Source: Alphaproteobacteria bacterium (GTDB taxonomy: Bacteria > Pseudomonadota > Alphaproteobacteria > Rhodobacterales > Rhodobacteraceae). Taken from it: 51,137 nucleotides of DNA. The position numbers were made by a program, and so were the translations under genes. Where the stretch lies: assembly GCA_016869835.1 (NCBI GenBank), contig VGDH01000005.1, positions 1 to 51,137 on the forward strand, read 5' to 3'. Each line of letters starts with the position of its first letter. The first letter of the stretch is position 1. Of this stretch, positions 1 to 9,993 are shown piece after piece. The notes beneath the pieces were generated by a model. The model had not been told where the DNA came from. It ran no database searches and worked only from the letters and a program-made list of their open reading frames with translations.

Positions 1-117
1 CACTGTCACGCCGATCTGACGAACCGCCTCCTGCACCGACTTGCCCTGACCCTGCAGCACCTCAACCTGCCGAAGCTTCAAAACAATGTCTTCCGGCTTC
101 TCTCGCTTTCCAGCCAT
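1..117 (-). CDS. IS3-family transposase OrfA, N-terminal part
   Basis: The first 39 codons are visible, beginning MAGKREKPEDIVLKLRQVEV and continuing with a helix ending RQIGVTV. This is the usual start of the helix-turn-helix DNA-binding protein (OrfA) of IS3-family elements, which with OrfB forms the transposase through programmed frameshifting. A strong GGAGG ribosome site sits 8 bases before the ATG at 117. The gene runs off the window edge, so OrfB and the DDE catalytic domain are not visible. The subgroup within IS3 cannot be fixed from this piece. Confidence 0.8.
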   Translation of the reverse strand, partial: MAGKREKPEDIVLKLRQVEVLQGQGKSVQEAVRQIGVTV

Positions 118-180
118 CTTCTGGTCCTCCAAAAAGTGGGATCGTCATATCCCAGTGGGTGGACCACTTCAGTGGGGGCA
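1..180 (-). mobile_element. End of an IS3-family insertion sequence (partial)
   Basis: The left edge of the window is the 5' end of an IS3-like element read on the minus strand. It holds the start of an orfA-type transposase gene. Upstream of that lies a leader whose outer end, read inward from position 180, begins TGCCCCCACTGAAGTGG. The 5'-TG terminus is typical of IS3-family inverted repeats. Sequence to the right of 180 belongs to an amidohydrolase gene, so 180 is the inferred boundary. The other end and any target duplication lie outside the window. Confidence 0.75.
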
Positions 181-1574
181 CTCCAATCGGCCTTGGCGCG
201 CCCTTGCAGGCGGTGCTTGATGGCATCCGCGCCCGCGCGGCTGTCACCCCGCCGGAAGAATGGATCATCGCCGGGCCGTGGCGGCCCTTTGACCGGCCCT
301 CATTCGGCCCCCGTCCAGCCGAGCTGCTGGACCGGATCGCGCCCGATCATCCGGTGGTGATCAAGGATGTCTCGGAGCATAACCTCTGGGTCAATTCCCG
401 CGCCCTTGGCTTGGCCGGGATCACCCGCGACACGCCCAACCCACCCGGCGGCGAGATCGAGCGGGATGCGGCAGGCCTGCCCTCGGGTATTCTGATCGAA
501 AGCGCCGGGGCTGGCGTGCAGCGGTTTCTGGAACCGACCGATGACCAGCTTGACCGCGCGACAGCCCATCTGTCGCGCCTGTTTCATGGCTTGGGCAGAA
601 CGGGCTTCAAGGAACCCATGGCATTTTCCGCCGAACTTGCAGCCTATGCCAAGGCAGCCCGCGCCGGGACCTTGAACCTGCATGTCGGCGCCCATCTGAC
701 GCGATTTTCCCCCTTTTCCGAGGATTGGGTGGCGATGGAGACCCTGGGCCGCCTGCACCTGGCCCATCAAGGCCCGCATCTGCACACGGGCTTTGCCAAG
801 CTTTTCCTCGATGGCGTGCCGATTGCCCGGACAGCCGCATTTCATGACCCCTACCCCGGCCAGACCGGCCCGCATGACCCCGAGGCGATGCTGCTGATCA
901 AGCCTGAGCGGCTGAACGCAGAAGTCACCGCGTTGGATGCGGCGGGCTATGTGGTGAAGATGCATGCCGTAGGTGACCGCGCGGTTCAGGCGGGGCTGGA
1001 CGCGATTGCGGAGGCGCGGGCGGCAAATGGACCATCCGGGCTGCGCCATGAAATCGCCCATGCCAATTTCATCGCCCCCGCCGACCTGCCACGCTTTGCG
1101 GTGCTTGACGCTGTGGCCGAGGTGTCGCCCAAACTCTGGATGCCGAACCCGGTGACGGCAGGCCAGCGGCAGGTTCTGGGCGATGCGCGGGCGGACAGCT
1201 GCCACCCGATCCGCAGCCTTCTGGCGGCGGGGGCCGAGGTGATCTATGGCTCGGACTGGCCGGCGGCCGCCTTGGATGCAAACCCCTGGACCGGTCTTGC
1301 CGGGATGCTGTCGCGGTCCGATCCAACCGGCACCTATCCCGGAACGGTCGCTGCAGACGAGGCGATCACACTGGATCAGGCGCTGCCCCTCTTCACCCGC
1401 AACGGGGCACGGGCGCTGGGGCTTGAAGGGCAGACAGGCGTGCTGGCGCCGGGTGCCCTGGCCGATATGATCGTGCTGGAGCGCCCGCTTGACGGCCTGA
1501 GCCCCGAAGCGATTGCCACGATCCGCCCCGAGGCAACGCTATTTGGCGGTCAACTGGTGCATGGCGCGCTTTGA
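181..1574 (+). pseudogene. YtcJ-like amidohydrolase, front removed by the IS element
   Basis: About 464 codons of a YtcJ/amidohydrolase_3 family protein remain. Family members are metal-dependent hydrolases, usually near 530-550 residues. Visible family features are EEWIIAGPWRP near the new front, EHNLWVNSRAL, a DGVPIARTAAF strand, the KMHAVGDRAVQ His/Asp segment and the YGSDWPA motif near the C terminus. The N-terminal region that should carry the HxH metal ligands is missing. The reading frame stays open into the IS and could start at a GTG at 159 inside the IS terminus, but such a product would lack the ligands. It ends 10 bases from the convergent ribD gene. The original substrate is unknown. 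Confidence 0.8.
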
Positions 1575-1584
1575 TCGGCGCGCG

Positions 1585-2706
1585 TCACCCTTGCAGTTCC
1601 GAAAAAACGCAAGACCACAGGGCAAAGGCATCGCCCCCAAGCGTCTGGCTGTCGCGCAAGACAAGGCGGGGGGCTTCGGCAAGCGTCTTGAGACCCAGCG
1701 CGCCAAGGGCCGGGCGGCCATCGGCTCCGATCAGGGCGCCGGCGTGATAGGTGGCCAGATCGTCGATCAGGCGGGCGCGTATCAGGCTCGCGGCAAGCTG
1801 GCCGCCGCCTTCGCACAGGATGCGCGTCAGCCCTCGCCCTGCAAGGGCCTGAAGTGCGGCGGTGGGATCCACCTCTCCGCCGGGGGCTGTGGCAACTTCG
1901 ATCAGCGTTGCGCCCGTGGCCGTCCAGGCCGCGCGGGCGGTTTGTGACGCGGCGGCGGTGTGGACCATCCAGACCGGCGTCTGCCGGGCCGTCTGACCAA
2001 GCCTGCTGGTCGGCGCATGCGACAGGCGACTGTCCAGCACGATGCGTAGGGGCTGCCGAGCTGCGCCCAGGTCGCGCACGGTCAGGTCGGGATCATCGGC
2101 GCGGGCGGTCCCTGCCCCCACCATTACCGCATCATGGGTCAGGCGTAACAGGTGCGTATGGCGACGCGCGGCAGGCCCGGTGATCCAGCGCGATTCCCCT
2201 GTGGCGGTGGCGATGCGGCCATCCAGCGTGGTGGCAAGCTTCAAGGTTACGAATGGCAGATTACGCGAGATGCGTTTGAGAAACCCGGCATTGATCCGGC
2301 TGGCCTCGGCGGCCAGAACGCCTTCGGTCACCGCAATTCCGGCGGCGCGCAGCATGGCATGGCCCCGGCCCGCAACACGCGGGTCCGGGTCGGTCAGGGC
2401 GGTGACGACGCGGGCGACCCGGGCGGCGATCAGGCCTTCGGCGCAGGGCGGGGTCTGACCGTGGTGGGCGCAAGGTTCCAGCGTGACATAGGCGGTCGCG
2501 CCTTGCGCCAAGGCGCCCGCCTGGGCCAGCGCGCCGGTCTCGGCATGGGGGCGGCCACCGGGTTGCGTCCAGCCACGCCCGACGATCAGGCCATCCCTGA
2601 CCAGCACGCAGCCAACCGCCGGGTTCGGCCAGACAGCACCAAGGCCCCGCGCCGCAAGGCGCAGGGCATGGGCCATATGGGCCCGGTCTTGATCAGGGTC
2701 GCTCAC
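1585..2706 (-). CDS. ribD: RibD, riboflavin biosynthesis deaminase/reductase
   Basis: Bifunctional enzyme of the riboflavin pathway. The N-terminal deaminase removes ammonia from the pyrimidine product of GTP cyclohydrolase II, and the C-terminal reductase reduces the ribosyl side chain. The deaminase zinc site is visible as HAETGAL and [11 protein letters not shown] in the first 90 residues. The reductase half follows from about residue 150 and includes TLDGRIAT and a CEGGG segment. At 373 residues it matches the usual length. The start is GTG at 2706 and overlaps the nrdR stop (GTGA), so the two genes are translationally coupled. No other rib gene is adjacent; the next gene downstream is the convergent broken amidohydrolase. 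Confidence 0.95.
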   Translation of the reverse strand: MSDPDQDRAHMAHALRLAARGLGAVWPNPAVGCVLVRDGLIVGRGWTQPGGRPHAETGALAQAGALAQGATAYVTLEPCAHHGQTPPCAEGLIAARVARVVTALTDPDPRVAGRGHAMLRAAGIAVTEGVLAAEASRINAGFLKRISRNLPFVTLKLATTLDGRIATATGESRWITGPAARRHTHLLRLTHDAVMVGAGTARADDPDLTVRDLGAARQPLRIVLDSRLSHAPTSRLGQTARQTPVWMVHTAAASQTARAAWTATGATLIEVATAPGGEVDPTAALQALAGRGLTRILCEGGGQLAASLIRARLIDDLATYHAGALIGADGRPALGALGLKTLAEAPRLVLRDSQTLGGDAFALWSCVFSELQG

Positions 2707-3170
2707 TCTTCCGGGTTTGCGCCGGGGCGCAATTCGCTTACAAAGCGGTCAAAGTCATCTGCCGCCTGGAAGTTCTTGTAAACGCTGGCAAAACGCACAT
2801 AGGCCACAGTGTCGATCCGCGCGAGGCTTTCCATGACAATCTCGCCGATGGTCTTTGACGGAATGTCGGTGTCACCCAGGCTTTCCAACCGCCGCACGAT
2901 GCCGCTGATCATCTGATCGATACGGTCGGGGTCGATGGGGCGCTTCTGCATGGCGATGCGGATTGACCGCTCAAGCTTTGAGCGATCAAAATCCTCACGC
3001 TTGCCAGAGGATTTCACAACAACAAGGTCACGCAACTGCACTCGTTCATAGGTGGTGAAGCGGCCGCCGCATGCGGGGCAAAAACGACGGCGGCGGATAG
3101 ACACATGGTCCTCAGCCGGGCGACTGTCTTTCACTTGCGTATCGACGTTCCCGCAGAATGGGCAGCGCAT
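2703..3170 (-). CDS. nrdR: NrdR, ribonucleotide reductase repressor
   Basis: Transcriptional repressor of ribonucleotide reductase genes, 155 residues. It has the N-terminal zinc ribbon (CPFCG at residue 3 and CPACGGRF near residue 32) followed by an ATP-cone domain with [14 protein letters not shown]. The ATP cone senses ATP/dATP and controls DNA binding at NrdR boxes. The start ATG at 3170 has a clear GGAGGGAG ribosome site. The gene overlaps ribD by four bases, an arrangement common in proteobacteria. Its targets are not in this window. Confidence 0.96.
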   Translation of the reverse strand: MRCPFCGNVDTQVKDSRPAEDHVSIRRRRFCPACGGRFTTYERVQLRDLVVVKSSGKREDFDRSKLERSIRIAMQKRPIDPDRIDQMISGIVRRLESLGDTDIPSKTIGEIVMESLARIDTVAYVRFASVYKNFQAADDFDRFVSELRPGANPEE

Positions 3171-3340
3171 CGGCTCCCTCCTTGCTTGTTATTATCTGTC
3201 CTGCCTCAAGCCCGGGGGTGTGCCCCCGTGATCTTTGGGCAACTATAGGGGGGCACACGCTATGTCGGGTAGCGGAAAGTGGCCGATACCGCATCTGGGG
3301 GCAAACCTGTTGCGGGCAAGACTCAGGTGCCGGAGACGGG

Positions 3341-3373
3341 AAAGGCCCGAAACCTTGTGGGTTTCGGGCCTTT
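3341..3373 (-). terminator. Rho-independent terminator after gcdH
   Basis: A 14-bp stem, AAAGGCCCGAAACC paired with GGTTTCGGGCCTTT around a 5-base loop, lies about 60 bases beyond the gcdH stop. Both flanks carry short T runs, so it may act in both directions. The rest of 3171-3431 holds the nrdR promoter region and shows no other gene. Confidence 0.75.
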
Positions 3374-3431
3374 CTTAAACGATTTCAAGATATTGCAGAA
3401 AACATTGGGTTACGCCCAACCAGTTCCGGCC

Positions 3432-4652
3432 TTAGAAGAAGGCCTGCAGCCCAGTGATGGCGCGCCCCAAGATCAGGGCATGAACGTCATGGGTGCCTTC
3501 ATAGGTGTTCACGGTTTCCAGGTTCACCATATGGCGGATGACCTGATAATCTTCCTGAATGCCGTTGCCGCCGTGCATGTCACGCGCCCAGCGTGCCGCA
3601 TCCAGCGCCTTGCCGCAGTTGTTGCGCTTGATGATCGAGATCATCTCAGGCGCGGCGTTGGCCTCATCCAAGAGACGCCCGACACGCAAGCTGGCCTGCA
3701 GGCCAAGCGAGATTTCGGTCATCATATTGGCGAGTTTCAGCTGATAAAGCTGGGTCTGAGCGATGGGCTTGCCGAACTGCTTGCGGTCAAGGCCATATTG
3801 GCGGGCGGCGTGCATGCAAAACTCAGCCGCTCCCATGACGCCCCAAGAAATGCCGTAGCGCGCGCGGTTGAGGCAGCCGAAGGGGCCCTTCAGACCCTCG
3901 ACATTCGGCAAGAGCGCGTCTTCGCCAACCTCGACATTGTCCATCACGATCTCGCCGGTGATCGAGGCGCGCAACGACAGCTTGCCGCCGACCTTGGGAG
4001 CCGTCAGGCCCTTCATGTCCTTTTCAAGAACAAAGCCCTTGATCTTGCCGCCATGCGCTTCGGATTTGGCCCAGACCACGAAGACATCAGCAATGGGCGC
4101 GTTCGAGATCCACATCTTAGCGCCGTTCAGCACATAGCCATTGGCCGTTTTCTTGGCCACGGTCTTCATGCCGGCGGGGTCCGAGCCCGCATCGGGTTCG
4201 GTCAGACCAAAGCAGCCGATCCATTCGCCAGTGGCGAGTTTCGGCAGGAATTTCTGGCGCTGCGCTTCGGTGCCATAGGCGTAGATCGGATACATGACGA
4301 GCGAGGATTGCACCGACATCATCGACCGATATCCGCTGTCGACGCGCTCAACTTCGCGCGCGATCAGGCCATAGGCGACGTAAGACGCGCCCAGCCCGCC
4401 GTATTCCTCGGGCACAGTCACGCCCAGCAAGCCCATCTCACCCATTTCACGGAAGATCGAGGGGTCGGAGGATTCCTCACGAAACGCCTTGATGACGCGG
4501 GGTTGCAGCTTGTCTTGGGCATAGGCGCGGGCGGCGTCGCGCAGCATACGCTCTTCGTCGGTCAGCTGGTCGTTCAGGCGGAAGGGGTCTTCCCAATCAA
4601 ACCCGCCCAGATCGGGGGCATCCTTGGCTTTCAGCTTGGGGGTGTCGAGCAT
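3432..4652 (-). CDS. gcdH: Glutaryl-CoA dehydrogenase
   Basis: FAD enzyme that oxidises and decarboxylates glutaryl-CoA to crotonyl-CoA, in lysine, tryptophan and glutarate breakdown. It has the acyl-CoA dehydrogenase fold of about 406 residues, with the [12 protein letters not shown] flavin-binding segment, [16 protein letters not shown], the [13 protein letters not shown] helix and the C-terminal [18 protein letters not shown]. The Glu in that last motif is the catalytic base of glutaryl-CoA dehydrogenases. The start is placed at ATG 4652 because AGGAG lies 8 bases upstream; a 12-residue longer frame has no such site. It is divergent from a LysR gene, which probably regulates it. Confidence 0.94.
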   Translation of the reverse strand: MLDTPKLKAKDAPDLGGFDWEDPFRLNDQLTDEERMLRDAARAYAQDKLQPRVIKAFREESSDPSIFREMGEMGLLGVTVPEEYGGLGASYVAYGLIAREVERVDSGYRSMMSVQSSLVMYPIYAYGTEAQRQKFLPKLATGEWIGCFGLTEPDAGSDPAGMKTVAKKTANGYVLNGAKMWISNAPIADVFVVWAKSEAHGGKIKGFVLEKDMKGLTAPKVGGKLSLRASITGEIVMDNVEVGEDALLPNVEGLKGPFGCLNRARYGISWGVMGAAEFCMHAARQYGLDRKQFGKPIAQTQLYQLKLANMMTEISLGLQASLRVGRLLDEANAAPEMISIIKRNNCGKALDAARWARDMHGGNGIQEDYQVIRHMVNLETVNTYEGTHDVHALILGRAITGLQAFF

Positions 4653-4754
4653 CGGTACATCTCCTGAAACAGCATGAGCTTTGCGCAAGTCTATTGCACG
4701 AATCTGCTCAAGCCGCTAGCGAAACAGGGACAGAATTTCATGAGGAAAACTCAT

Positions 4755-5642
4755 ATGCTGGTTTCGCGTCGCTATCTGCCTTCAATGCCCTCACTCTTGG
4801 CCTTGGAGGCGGTGGACCGTCTGGGCAGCGCCTCGGCAGCGGCCGAGGAGTTGAAGCTGACCCAAGGCGCGGTCAGCCGACAGTTGCAGGTTTTGGAGGG
4901 GCAATTGGGTGTCGCGCTCTTCATCCGCGAGAAGCACCGGTTGCGGCTGACCCAAGGGGCGCGGGACTATTGCCGCGAGGTGCGGCGGATGCTGCAGGGG
5001 ATTGGTCAGGCGACGCTGACTTTGCGGGCCAATCCGGGGGGTGGGGCGCTGAACTTGGCCATTCTGCCTGCCTTTGGGATGCATTGGCTCGCCCCGCGTC
5101 TGGCGCGCTTTGCGGGCCAGCATCCGGAGGTGACCGTGAACCTGTCCACGCGGCTGAAGCCCTTTGCCTTTGAGAGCACGCAGTTCGACGCGGCAATCCA
5201 TTACGGGCGGCAGGACTGGCCGGGGGTGGAGTATCTGCCCTTGATGCAAGAGGAGATGCTGGCGGTGGCCGCGCCCGCGCTGGTGGCGGCCGCCCTGCCC
5301 CGGGCGGAGGATGTGCTCACGCTCCCCCTGTTGCAATTGGAAAGCCGCACCGGGGATTGGGGCCGCTGGCTGGCCCATCACGGGCTGCCAAGCCTGCGCC
5401 CCCCGGCGATGCTGTTTGACCAGTTCGCCACCATGATGCAGGGCGCGATCCATGGGCTGGGCGCAGCCCTGATGCCGACCTTCCTAATCGAGCGCGATCT
5501 CGAGGCGGGCCGCTTGGTGCCGATCTTTGGCGGGCCGATTGCCTCGGCTGGAAGCTACCATCTGGTCTGGCCCAAGGAGAGCCCGGCCCGCGCGCCGCTG
5601 GTCAGTTTTCGCGCTTGGCTAGCGGGTGAGATCAGCCTGTGA
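4755..5642 (+). CDS. LysR-family regulator next to gcdH (GcdR-like)
   Basis: LysR-type transcription factor of about 295 residues. The winged helix-turn-helix occupies the first 65 residues (SLLALEAVDRLGSASAAAEEL, then TQGAVSRQLQVLEGQLGVALF). A periplasmic-binding-like effector domain follows from about residue 90. The GcvA-like subgroup is suggested by PSMPSLLALEAV. ATG 4755 is preferred because GAGG sits 9 bases upstream; ATG 4740 is also possible. It is divergent from gcdH with about 100 bp between them, the usual layout for a LysR gene controlling its neighbour, so glutarate or glutaryl-CoA is a plausible effector. That role is inferred from position only. Confidence 0.88.
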   Translation: MLVSRRYLPSMPSLLALEAVDRLGSASAAAEELKLTQGAVSRQLQVLEGQLGVALFIREKHRLRLTQGARDYCREVRRMLQGIGQATLTLRANPGGGALNLAILPAFGMHWLAPRLARFAGQHPEVTVNLSTRLKPFAFESTQFDAAIHYGRQDWPGVEYLPLMQEEMLAVAAPALVAAALPRAEDVLTLPLLQLESRTGDWGRWLAHHGLPSLRPPAMLFDQFATMMQGAIHGLGAALMPTFLIERDLEAGRLVPIFGGPIASAGSYHLVWPKESPARAPLVSFRAWLAGEISL

Positions 5643-5868
5643 TGCGGGCCGCAATCGGCGCAGGATAATCGCTGCCGAACATGATTTTCAGCATGGCATG
5701 GGCCATGGCCCTCATATCCGCATCGCCGCCCCGCGCCATCTGCCGCGCCTGATCACGGGCGGCGGACAGCCCAGCCCCGATGAGAGGCACCGAAGAGGTG
5801 TTGGCACGGCCGGGGGTAGCGGTCAAGGCGGCGATACTGGCCAGCAGAGTGCGGCCCGCCATGGGCAT
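5632..5868 (-). CDS. Small hypothetical protein, possibly exported
   Basis: A 78-codon frame convergent with the LysR gene, overlapping its last bases. The start, MPMAGRTLLASIAALTATPG followed by RANTSS, resembles a short signal peptide. The remainder is a basic, alanine-rich helix (SAARDQARQMARGG) and ends SDYPAPIAARITG. Third codon positions are mostly G or C, as in the neighbouring genes. No strong ribosome site is visible before ATG 5868 or ATG 5862. I do not recognise a family. It could be a chance open frame in the 350-bp gap between the LysR and GS-like genes; the remainder of that gap must hold the promoter of the GS-like gene. Confidence 0.4.
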   Translation of the reverse strand: MPMAGRTLLASIAALTATPGRANTSSVPLIGAGLSAARDQARQMARGGDADMRAMAHAMLKIMFGSDYPAPIAARITG

Positions 5869-5992
5869 GTGGCACCGTGACTGGAAACGGGAAAGGGCAG
5901 ATACTTTTGACCATATTCTGCGTCATTCTGGCTTGAAAAGCTGCATAAAACTGCGAGGGTAGCGGCGTAAACCTGCACGAAAGCTGCTGCCC

Positions 5993-7348
5993 ATGACCAC
6001 CCCTGCCGAGCTTGTCGCCTATTTGGCCCGCCACCCCGAGACGCGGTTTGTCGATGCGGTGCTCTATGATCTGTGCGGCACGGCGATTGGCAAAAGAGTG
6101 CCGGTGCGCGATGCGGAAAAGCTATGGTCATCAGGTGTGGCCTTCTGCGCCGGAATCACAACGCTGGATGCTTTGGGCTCGTGTTGGGATGTGAACGGCA
6201 TCGGCTTTTCCGATGGTGACCCTGACGCCACCAGTTACCCCCTGCCCGGCACATTGGTGCCTGTGCCTTGGGCCGAAGTGCCGACGGCGCAGGTGCAAAT
6301 CGCACCCGCCCCGCCCGAAGGGGAGGCCGCGTGGTGGTTTGATCCGCGCGCGATCCTTCAGGCAGTGGTGGCGCGCTTTGCCGAACTGGGTCTGCGGCCC
6401 GTGGTGGCCAATGAGTTGGAATTCTACTTCATCGACCCAAAGCGCAACGACAAAGGGCGCATTTCCCCTGCCCTGCCCGCTCGCTCAGGCCGCGCGCCCG
6501 AGGCGCCGCGCGTCTTGGCCTTTGACAAGCTGGATGAATGGGCAGGGATCTTGGCCGAGATTGATGCGGCCTGCATCGCTCAAGGCGTGCCTGCAGGGGC
6601 GGCCACGGCGGAATACGGCGGGGCGCAGTTTGAGGTGAACCTCGCGCATCTGGATGGCCCGGTGCTCGCCTGCGACCACGCGCTGATGTTGCGCCGGATC
6701 GTCAAGGGGGTGGCGGCCAAGCATGGGCTGGAGGCGACCTTTATGTCCAAGCCCTTTGCCGATCAATCCGGCTCGGGGCTGCATGTTCACGCCAGCCTGA
6801 TCGATACGGCAGGGCGCAATATCTTTGACGAAACCACGCCGGATGGCGACCGGATGCTTGGCCATGCGATTGCGGGCCTGCAAGCCACCACCTATGACGC
6901 GATGGGATTTTTCGCGCCGAATATCAACGCATACCGTCGCTTTGCCGCCAATCAGTTCGTGCCGGTGAACACAAGCTGGGGGATCAACAACCGCTCCGTC
7001 TCGTTCCGAGTGCCGATGGGCGGCGGCCGGGCGCGACGGATTGAGCATCGCATCGCCGGGGCCGATGCGAACCCCTATCTCGTGATGGCGGCGATGCTGG
7101 CGGGGTTCCATCATGGGATTGCCAACAAACTCGCGCCGACCCCACCTTCGACCGGCAATGCGGGCGAAGAGGCGGACCCCGAGATGCCCTTGCGCCTGTG
7201 GACTGCGCTAGACCGGCTGGAAGGATCGGCCCTGATGGCCGAATATTTTGGGCCGCGATATCCGTCGGCCTATGCCGCGATCAAACGGGCCGAGTTTGAG
7301 GCCTTTCTGGCCAAGGTGCTGCCGCGCGAATACGACTGGTATCTCTAG
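5993..7348 (+). CDS. Glutamine-synthetase-family ligase (gamma-glutamylputrescine synthetase-like)
   Basis: Type I glutamine synthetase fold, 451 residues. The metal/ATP site is seen as NELEFYFIDP (about residue 140), GSGLHVHASL (about 260) and the RRIEHRIAGADANPYL segment (about 345). PuuA-type members join glutamate to an amine such as putrescine using ATP. The context supports this: two flavin amine-oxidising enzymes follow directly (1 and 16 bases later), and a polyamine ABC transporter faces the operon. True nitrogen-assimilating GlnA is unlikely, because the protein lacks the GlnA adenylylation-loop signature and the neighbours are catabolic. The exact amine is inferred. Confidence 0.82.
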   Translation: MTTPAELVAYLARHPETRFVDAVLYDLCGTAIGKRVPVRDAEKLWSSGVAFCAGITTLDALGSCWDVNGIGFSDGDPDATSYPLPGTLVPVPWAEVPTAQVQIAPAPPEGEAAWWFDPRAILQAVVARFAELGLRPVVANELEFYFIDPKRNDKGRISPALPARSGRAPEAPRVLAFDKLDEWAGILAEIDAACIAQGVPAGAATAEYGGAQFEVNLAHLDGPVLACDHALMLRRIVKGVAAKHGLEATFMSKPFADQSGSGLHVHASLIDTAGRNIFDETTPDGDRMLGHAIAGLQATTYDAMGFFAPNINAYRRFAANQFVPVNTSWGINNRSVSFRVPMGGGRARRIEHRIAGADANPYLVMAAMLAGFHHGIANKLAPTPPSTGNAGEEADPEMPLRLWTALDRLEGSALMAEYFGPRYPSAYAAIKRAEFEAFLAKVLPREYDWYL

Positions 7349-7349
7349 C

Positions 7350-8573
7350 ATGGCCGATGTCGTGATCTTGGGCGGCGGATTGGCGGGCACAATGGCCGCG
7401 CTGGCCTTGGCCGACCGGGGCCTGAGCGCGACCATCGTCGAGGCACGCGGGCGGCTTGGGGGACGCGCCTTTTCACGGGCGCTGCCGGGCGATGCGGGGC
7501 CGCCGGTGGAGTATGGCGGCAGTTGGGGTGCGCCGCATCATCACCGGCTGCAAGCCTTGGCCGCAAGGCTGGGTATCGGGCTGATCCCGCGCGCAGACCT
7601 GGTTGCGCAGGCGCATGAACCAGCGACCGAAGATGGCGCCCATGCAAAGGCCATGGCGCAGTGGCGGGCCGACGCTTCGGCGGCTGACCCGCGCGTGCTG
7701 TCCATGACCGTGGCCGCCTATTTCGACGACCGGGGATTTCCCACATCGGCCCGGCGCGAAATTTTGGCGTGGTGGACCATCTCAGGCGCAACCGATCCGG
7801 GCCTTGGGTCGATCGGCATGCTGATGTCGCCTGCCTTGGCCAATGGCTTTGGCTACAAGCTGAATGAGCTGGCCTATACGATCGCAGGCGGCGTTCAGGG
7901 GCTGGCAGAGGGCGCGACACGGGTCAGCGGGGCGAAGGTTCTGCTGTCCTCTCCCGCCGAAAGGTTGACACAAGAGGCCGAAGGCGTACGGCTGCAACTC
8001 GCCTCGGGGCGCGAGATAGCGGCGCGGGCGGCGATTGTCGCCCTTCCGATCAATGTGCTGGGGCAGATCCGCTTTGATCCCCCCTTGCCCGAAGCGGCGG
8101 CCAGGCTGCGTCGCAAGGGCCACGCCGGGCGGGTGGTGAAGGTCTTGATCCGCGCCAAGGGCATCGCGCCCGGAAGCCTTGTGACGGGCGAGGCAGCGGG
8201 TTTGCGGTTCTTCTGGGCCGATCACCTGCGGGCAGATGGCAGCACGCTGGTCGTGGCCTTTGCGCTGGCGGGCGACATGGCCGAACCCAGTCCTGCGCAG
8301 GCGCGTGCCGCCTTGGCCTTGGCCTTCCCGGGGGCCGAGTTTCTCTCGGCCGATTGGCATGACTGGCAGGCCGATCCCTTTGCCCTCGGAGTCTGGGCCG
8401 GACCCTACGCCGAGATCGAAGGCCTGCACGCCGCCCAGCATTGGGGCCCCTTTGGCCGCATCGCCTTTGCCGGATCGGATATTGCGCCGGAAGAGCAGGG
8501 CTGGTTTGAAGGGGCCTTGGCTTCGGCCGAAAAGGCGGTGAAAGCTTTGGCTGAAACCGTCTTGAGCACATGA
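7350..8573 (+). CDS. FAD-dependent amine oxidase
   Basis: Flavin-containing amine oxidase of 407 residues. It opens with the FAD-binding motif VVILGGGLAGTMAALALADRG followed by EARGRLGGRAFS, and ends with the second FAD-contact region (FAGSDIAPEEQGWFEGALASAEKA), both typical of the monoamine-oxidase superfamily. The ATG at 7350 begins one base after the stop of the GS-like gene, so the longer open frame is ignored. It probably oxidises a free or glutamylated polyamine to an aldehyde, releasing ammonia or an amine and peroxide. The substrate cannot be told from sequence. Confidence 0.85.
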   Translation: MADVVILGGGLAGTMAALALADRGLSATIVEARGRLGGRAFSRALPGDAGPPVEYGGSWGAPHHHRLQALAARLGIGLIPRADLVAQAHEPATEDGAHAKAMAQWRADASAADPRVLSMTVAAYFDDRGFPTSARREILAWWTISGATDPGLGSIGMLMSPALANGFGYKLNELAYTIAGGVQGLAEGATRVSGAKVLLSSPAERLTQEAEGVRLQLASGREIAARAAIVALPINVLGQIRFDPPLPEAAARLRRKGHAGRVVKVLIRAKGIAPGSLVTGEAAGLRFFWADHLRADGSTLVVAFALAGDMAEPSPAQARAALALAFPGAEFLSADWHDWQADPFALGVWAGPYAEIEGLHAAQHWGPFGRIAFAGSDIAPEEQGWFEGALASAEKAVKALAETVLST

Positions 8574-8589
8574 CACACGGAGAACAGGC

Positions 8590-9966
8590 ATGAAGATCGG
8601 TGACGTCAGCTTTTGGTATGCCGATATGGGCCTACCCCAAACCCACCGCCCGGCCCTGTCAGGGGATACATCGGTGGATGTGGCGATCATTGGCGCGGGG
8701 TTCACCGGGCTATGGACCGCTTGGTATCTGATGAAGGAAAAGCCTGATCTCAAGGTCTTGGTCATCGAAAAGGAATTCGCCGGGTTTGGGGCCTCTGGCC
8801 GCAATGGCGGGTGGTGCATGGGCACCTTTGCGTGGAAGCACGACGCCTATGCCGCCGCCACCTCGCGTGAGGCGGTTCTGGAAATGGTCAAGGATCTCGA
8901 GGCGACCGTGCCCGAGATCACGGCGGTCTGTGCGGCCGAAGGGATTGACGCTGACATCATCCCTTCGGAAGAGATGATGGTAGCGACCATTCCGGCGCAA
9001 TTGCAGCGCATGAAAGAGGAAATCGCCCATCGTCGCGCCTGGGGTGACGGGCACCGCGCACGTGAACTGACCGCGCAAGAGGTGGCGCAGCGGATCCATA
9101 TTCCAGGCGTGCTCGGCGCCATGGTGGTCTCGGGCATGGCACGGGTGCAGCCGGCAAAACTGGTGCGCGGGCTGGCCGAGGCGGTTGAACGCAAGGGCGC
9201 AACCATCGTTGAGGACACCGAGGTGATTGCTTACGATGCGGGGCGTGTGACCACCAACCGGGGCGTGGTGCGCGCGCCGATCATCCTGCGCTGTACCGAA
9301 GGTTTCACTGCCGGGATCAAGGGGCACAAGCGCGACTGGCTGCCCCTAAACTCGGCCCAGATCGCCACGGTGCCCTTGCCGCCTGAGGCTTGGGCCAAGA
9401 TTGGCTGGGACGGGCATGAGCTGATCGGCGATATGAAGAACGCCTATTGCTATTGCCAGCGCACGCGCGAGGGCCGCATCACAGTGGGGGCGCGCGGGGT
9501 GCCCTATAAATTCGCCAGCCAAATGGACCGCAACGGCGCGCCGGATGCCGAAACCATCCGCCGCCTGACCGCCATCCTGCACGAACACTTCCCCGAAGCC
9601 GCCAAATACCCCATCGAACACGCTTGGTGCGGCGTCATCGGCGTGCCGCGCGACTGGTGCGCGACGGTGGGCTTGGATCGTGACACCGGCCTTGGCTGGG
9701 CGGGAGGCTATGTGGGTGTCGGGGTCTCCACCTCGAACCTCGCGGGTCGGACGCTGGCCGATCTCGCCTTGGGCCGCGAGACGCGGATCACCCGCCACCC
9801 ATGGGTCAATCGCCGTGTGCGGCAATGGGAGCCTGAGCCCCTGCGCTGGCTCGGGGTACATCTGATGTACAAGCTCTTGGCGCTGGCCGACCGCCGCGAG
9901 GCGCGGCTGCGTGGCAAGCCCTCGCGCTTTGGAGCGCTGGGCAATTGGATCACCGGGCGGCATTGA
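8590..9966 (+). CDS. FAD-dependent oxidoreductase, PuuB-like (DAO family)
   Basis: DAO-family flavoprotein of 458 residues. It has the dinucleotide motif VAIIGAGFTGLWTAWYLM at about residue 31, EFAGFGASGRNGGWC after it, and a C-terminal GYVGVGVSTSNLAGRTLADL. This architecture matches gamma-glutamylputrescine oxidase (PuuB) and related amine oxidases. A GGAG site lies about 10 bases before the ATG. It closes a three-gene unit with the GS-like ligase and the amine oxidase, consistent with a glutamylated-polyamine route of putrescine use. The aldehyde dehydrogenase and hydrolase that would complete the Puu route are not in the window. Confidence 0.84.
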   Translation: MKIGDVSFWYADMGLPQTHRPALSGDTSVDVAIIGAGFTGLWTAWYLMKEKPDLKVLVIEKEFAGFGASGRNGGWCMGTFAWKHDAYAAATSREAVLEMVKDLEATVPEITAVCAAEGIDADIIPSEEMMVATIPAQLQRMKEEIAHRRAWGDGHRARELTAQEVAQRIHIPGVLGAMVVSGMARVQPAKLVRGLAEAVERKGATIVEDTEVIAYDAGRVTTNRGVVRAPIILRCTEGFTAGIKGHKRDWLPLNSAQIATVPLPPEAWAKIGWDGHELIGDMKNAYCYCQRTREGRITVGARGVPYKFASQMDRNGAPDAETIRRLTAILHEHFPEAAKYPIEHAWCGVIGVPRDWCATVGLDRDTGLGWAGGYVGVGVSTSNLAGRTLADLALGRETRITRHPWVNRRVRQWEPEPLRWLGVHLMYKLLALADRREARLRGKPSRFGALGNWITGRH

Positions 9967-9993
9967 GGGCGCGCGTTTTCGCCACTAAATCGA

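Noticed and set aside
3279-4667. Long plus-strand open frame opposite gcdH
   Set aside because: No family resemblance; the opposite strand encodes a full glutaryl-CoA dehydrogenase with catalytic Glu.
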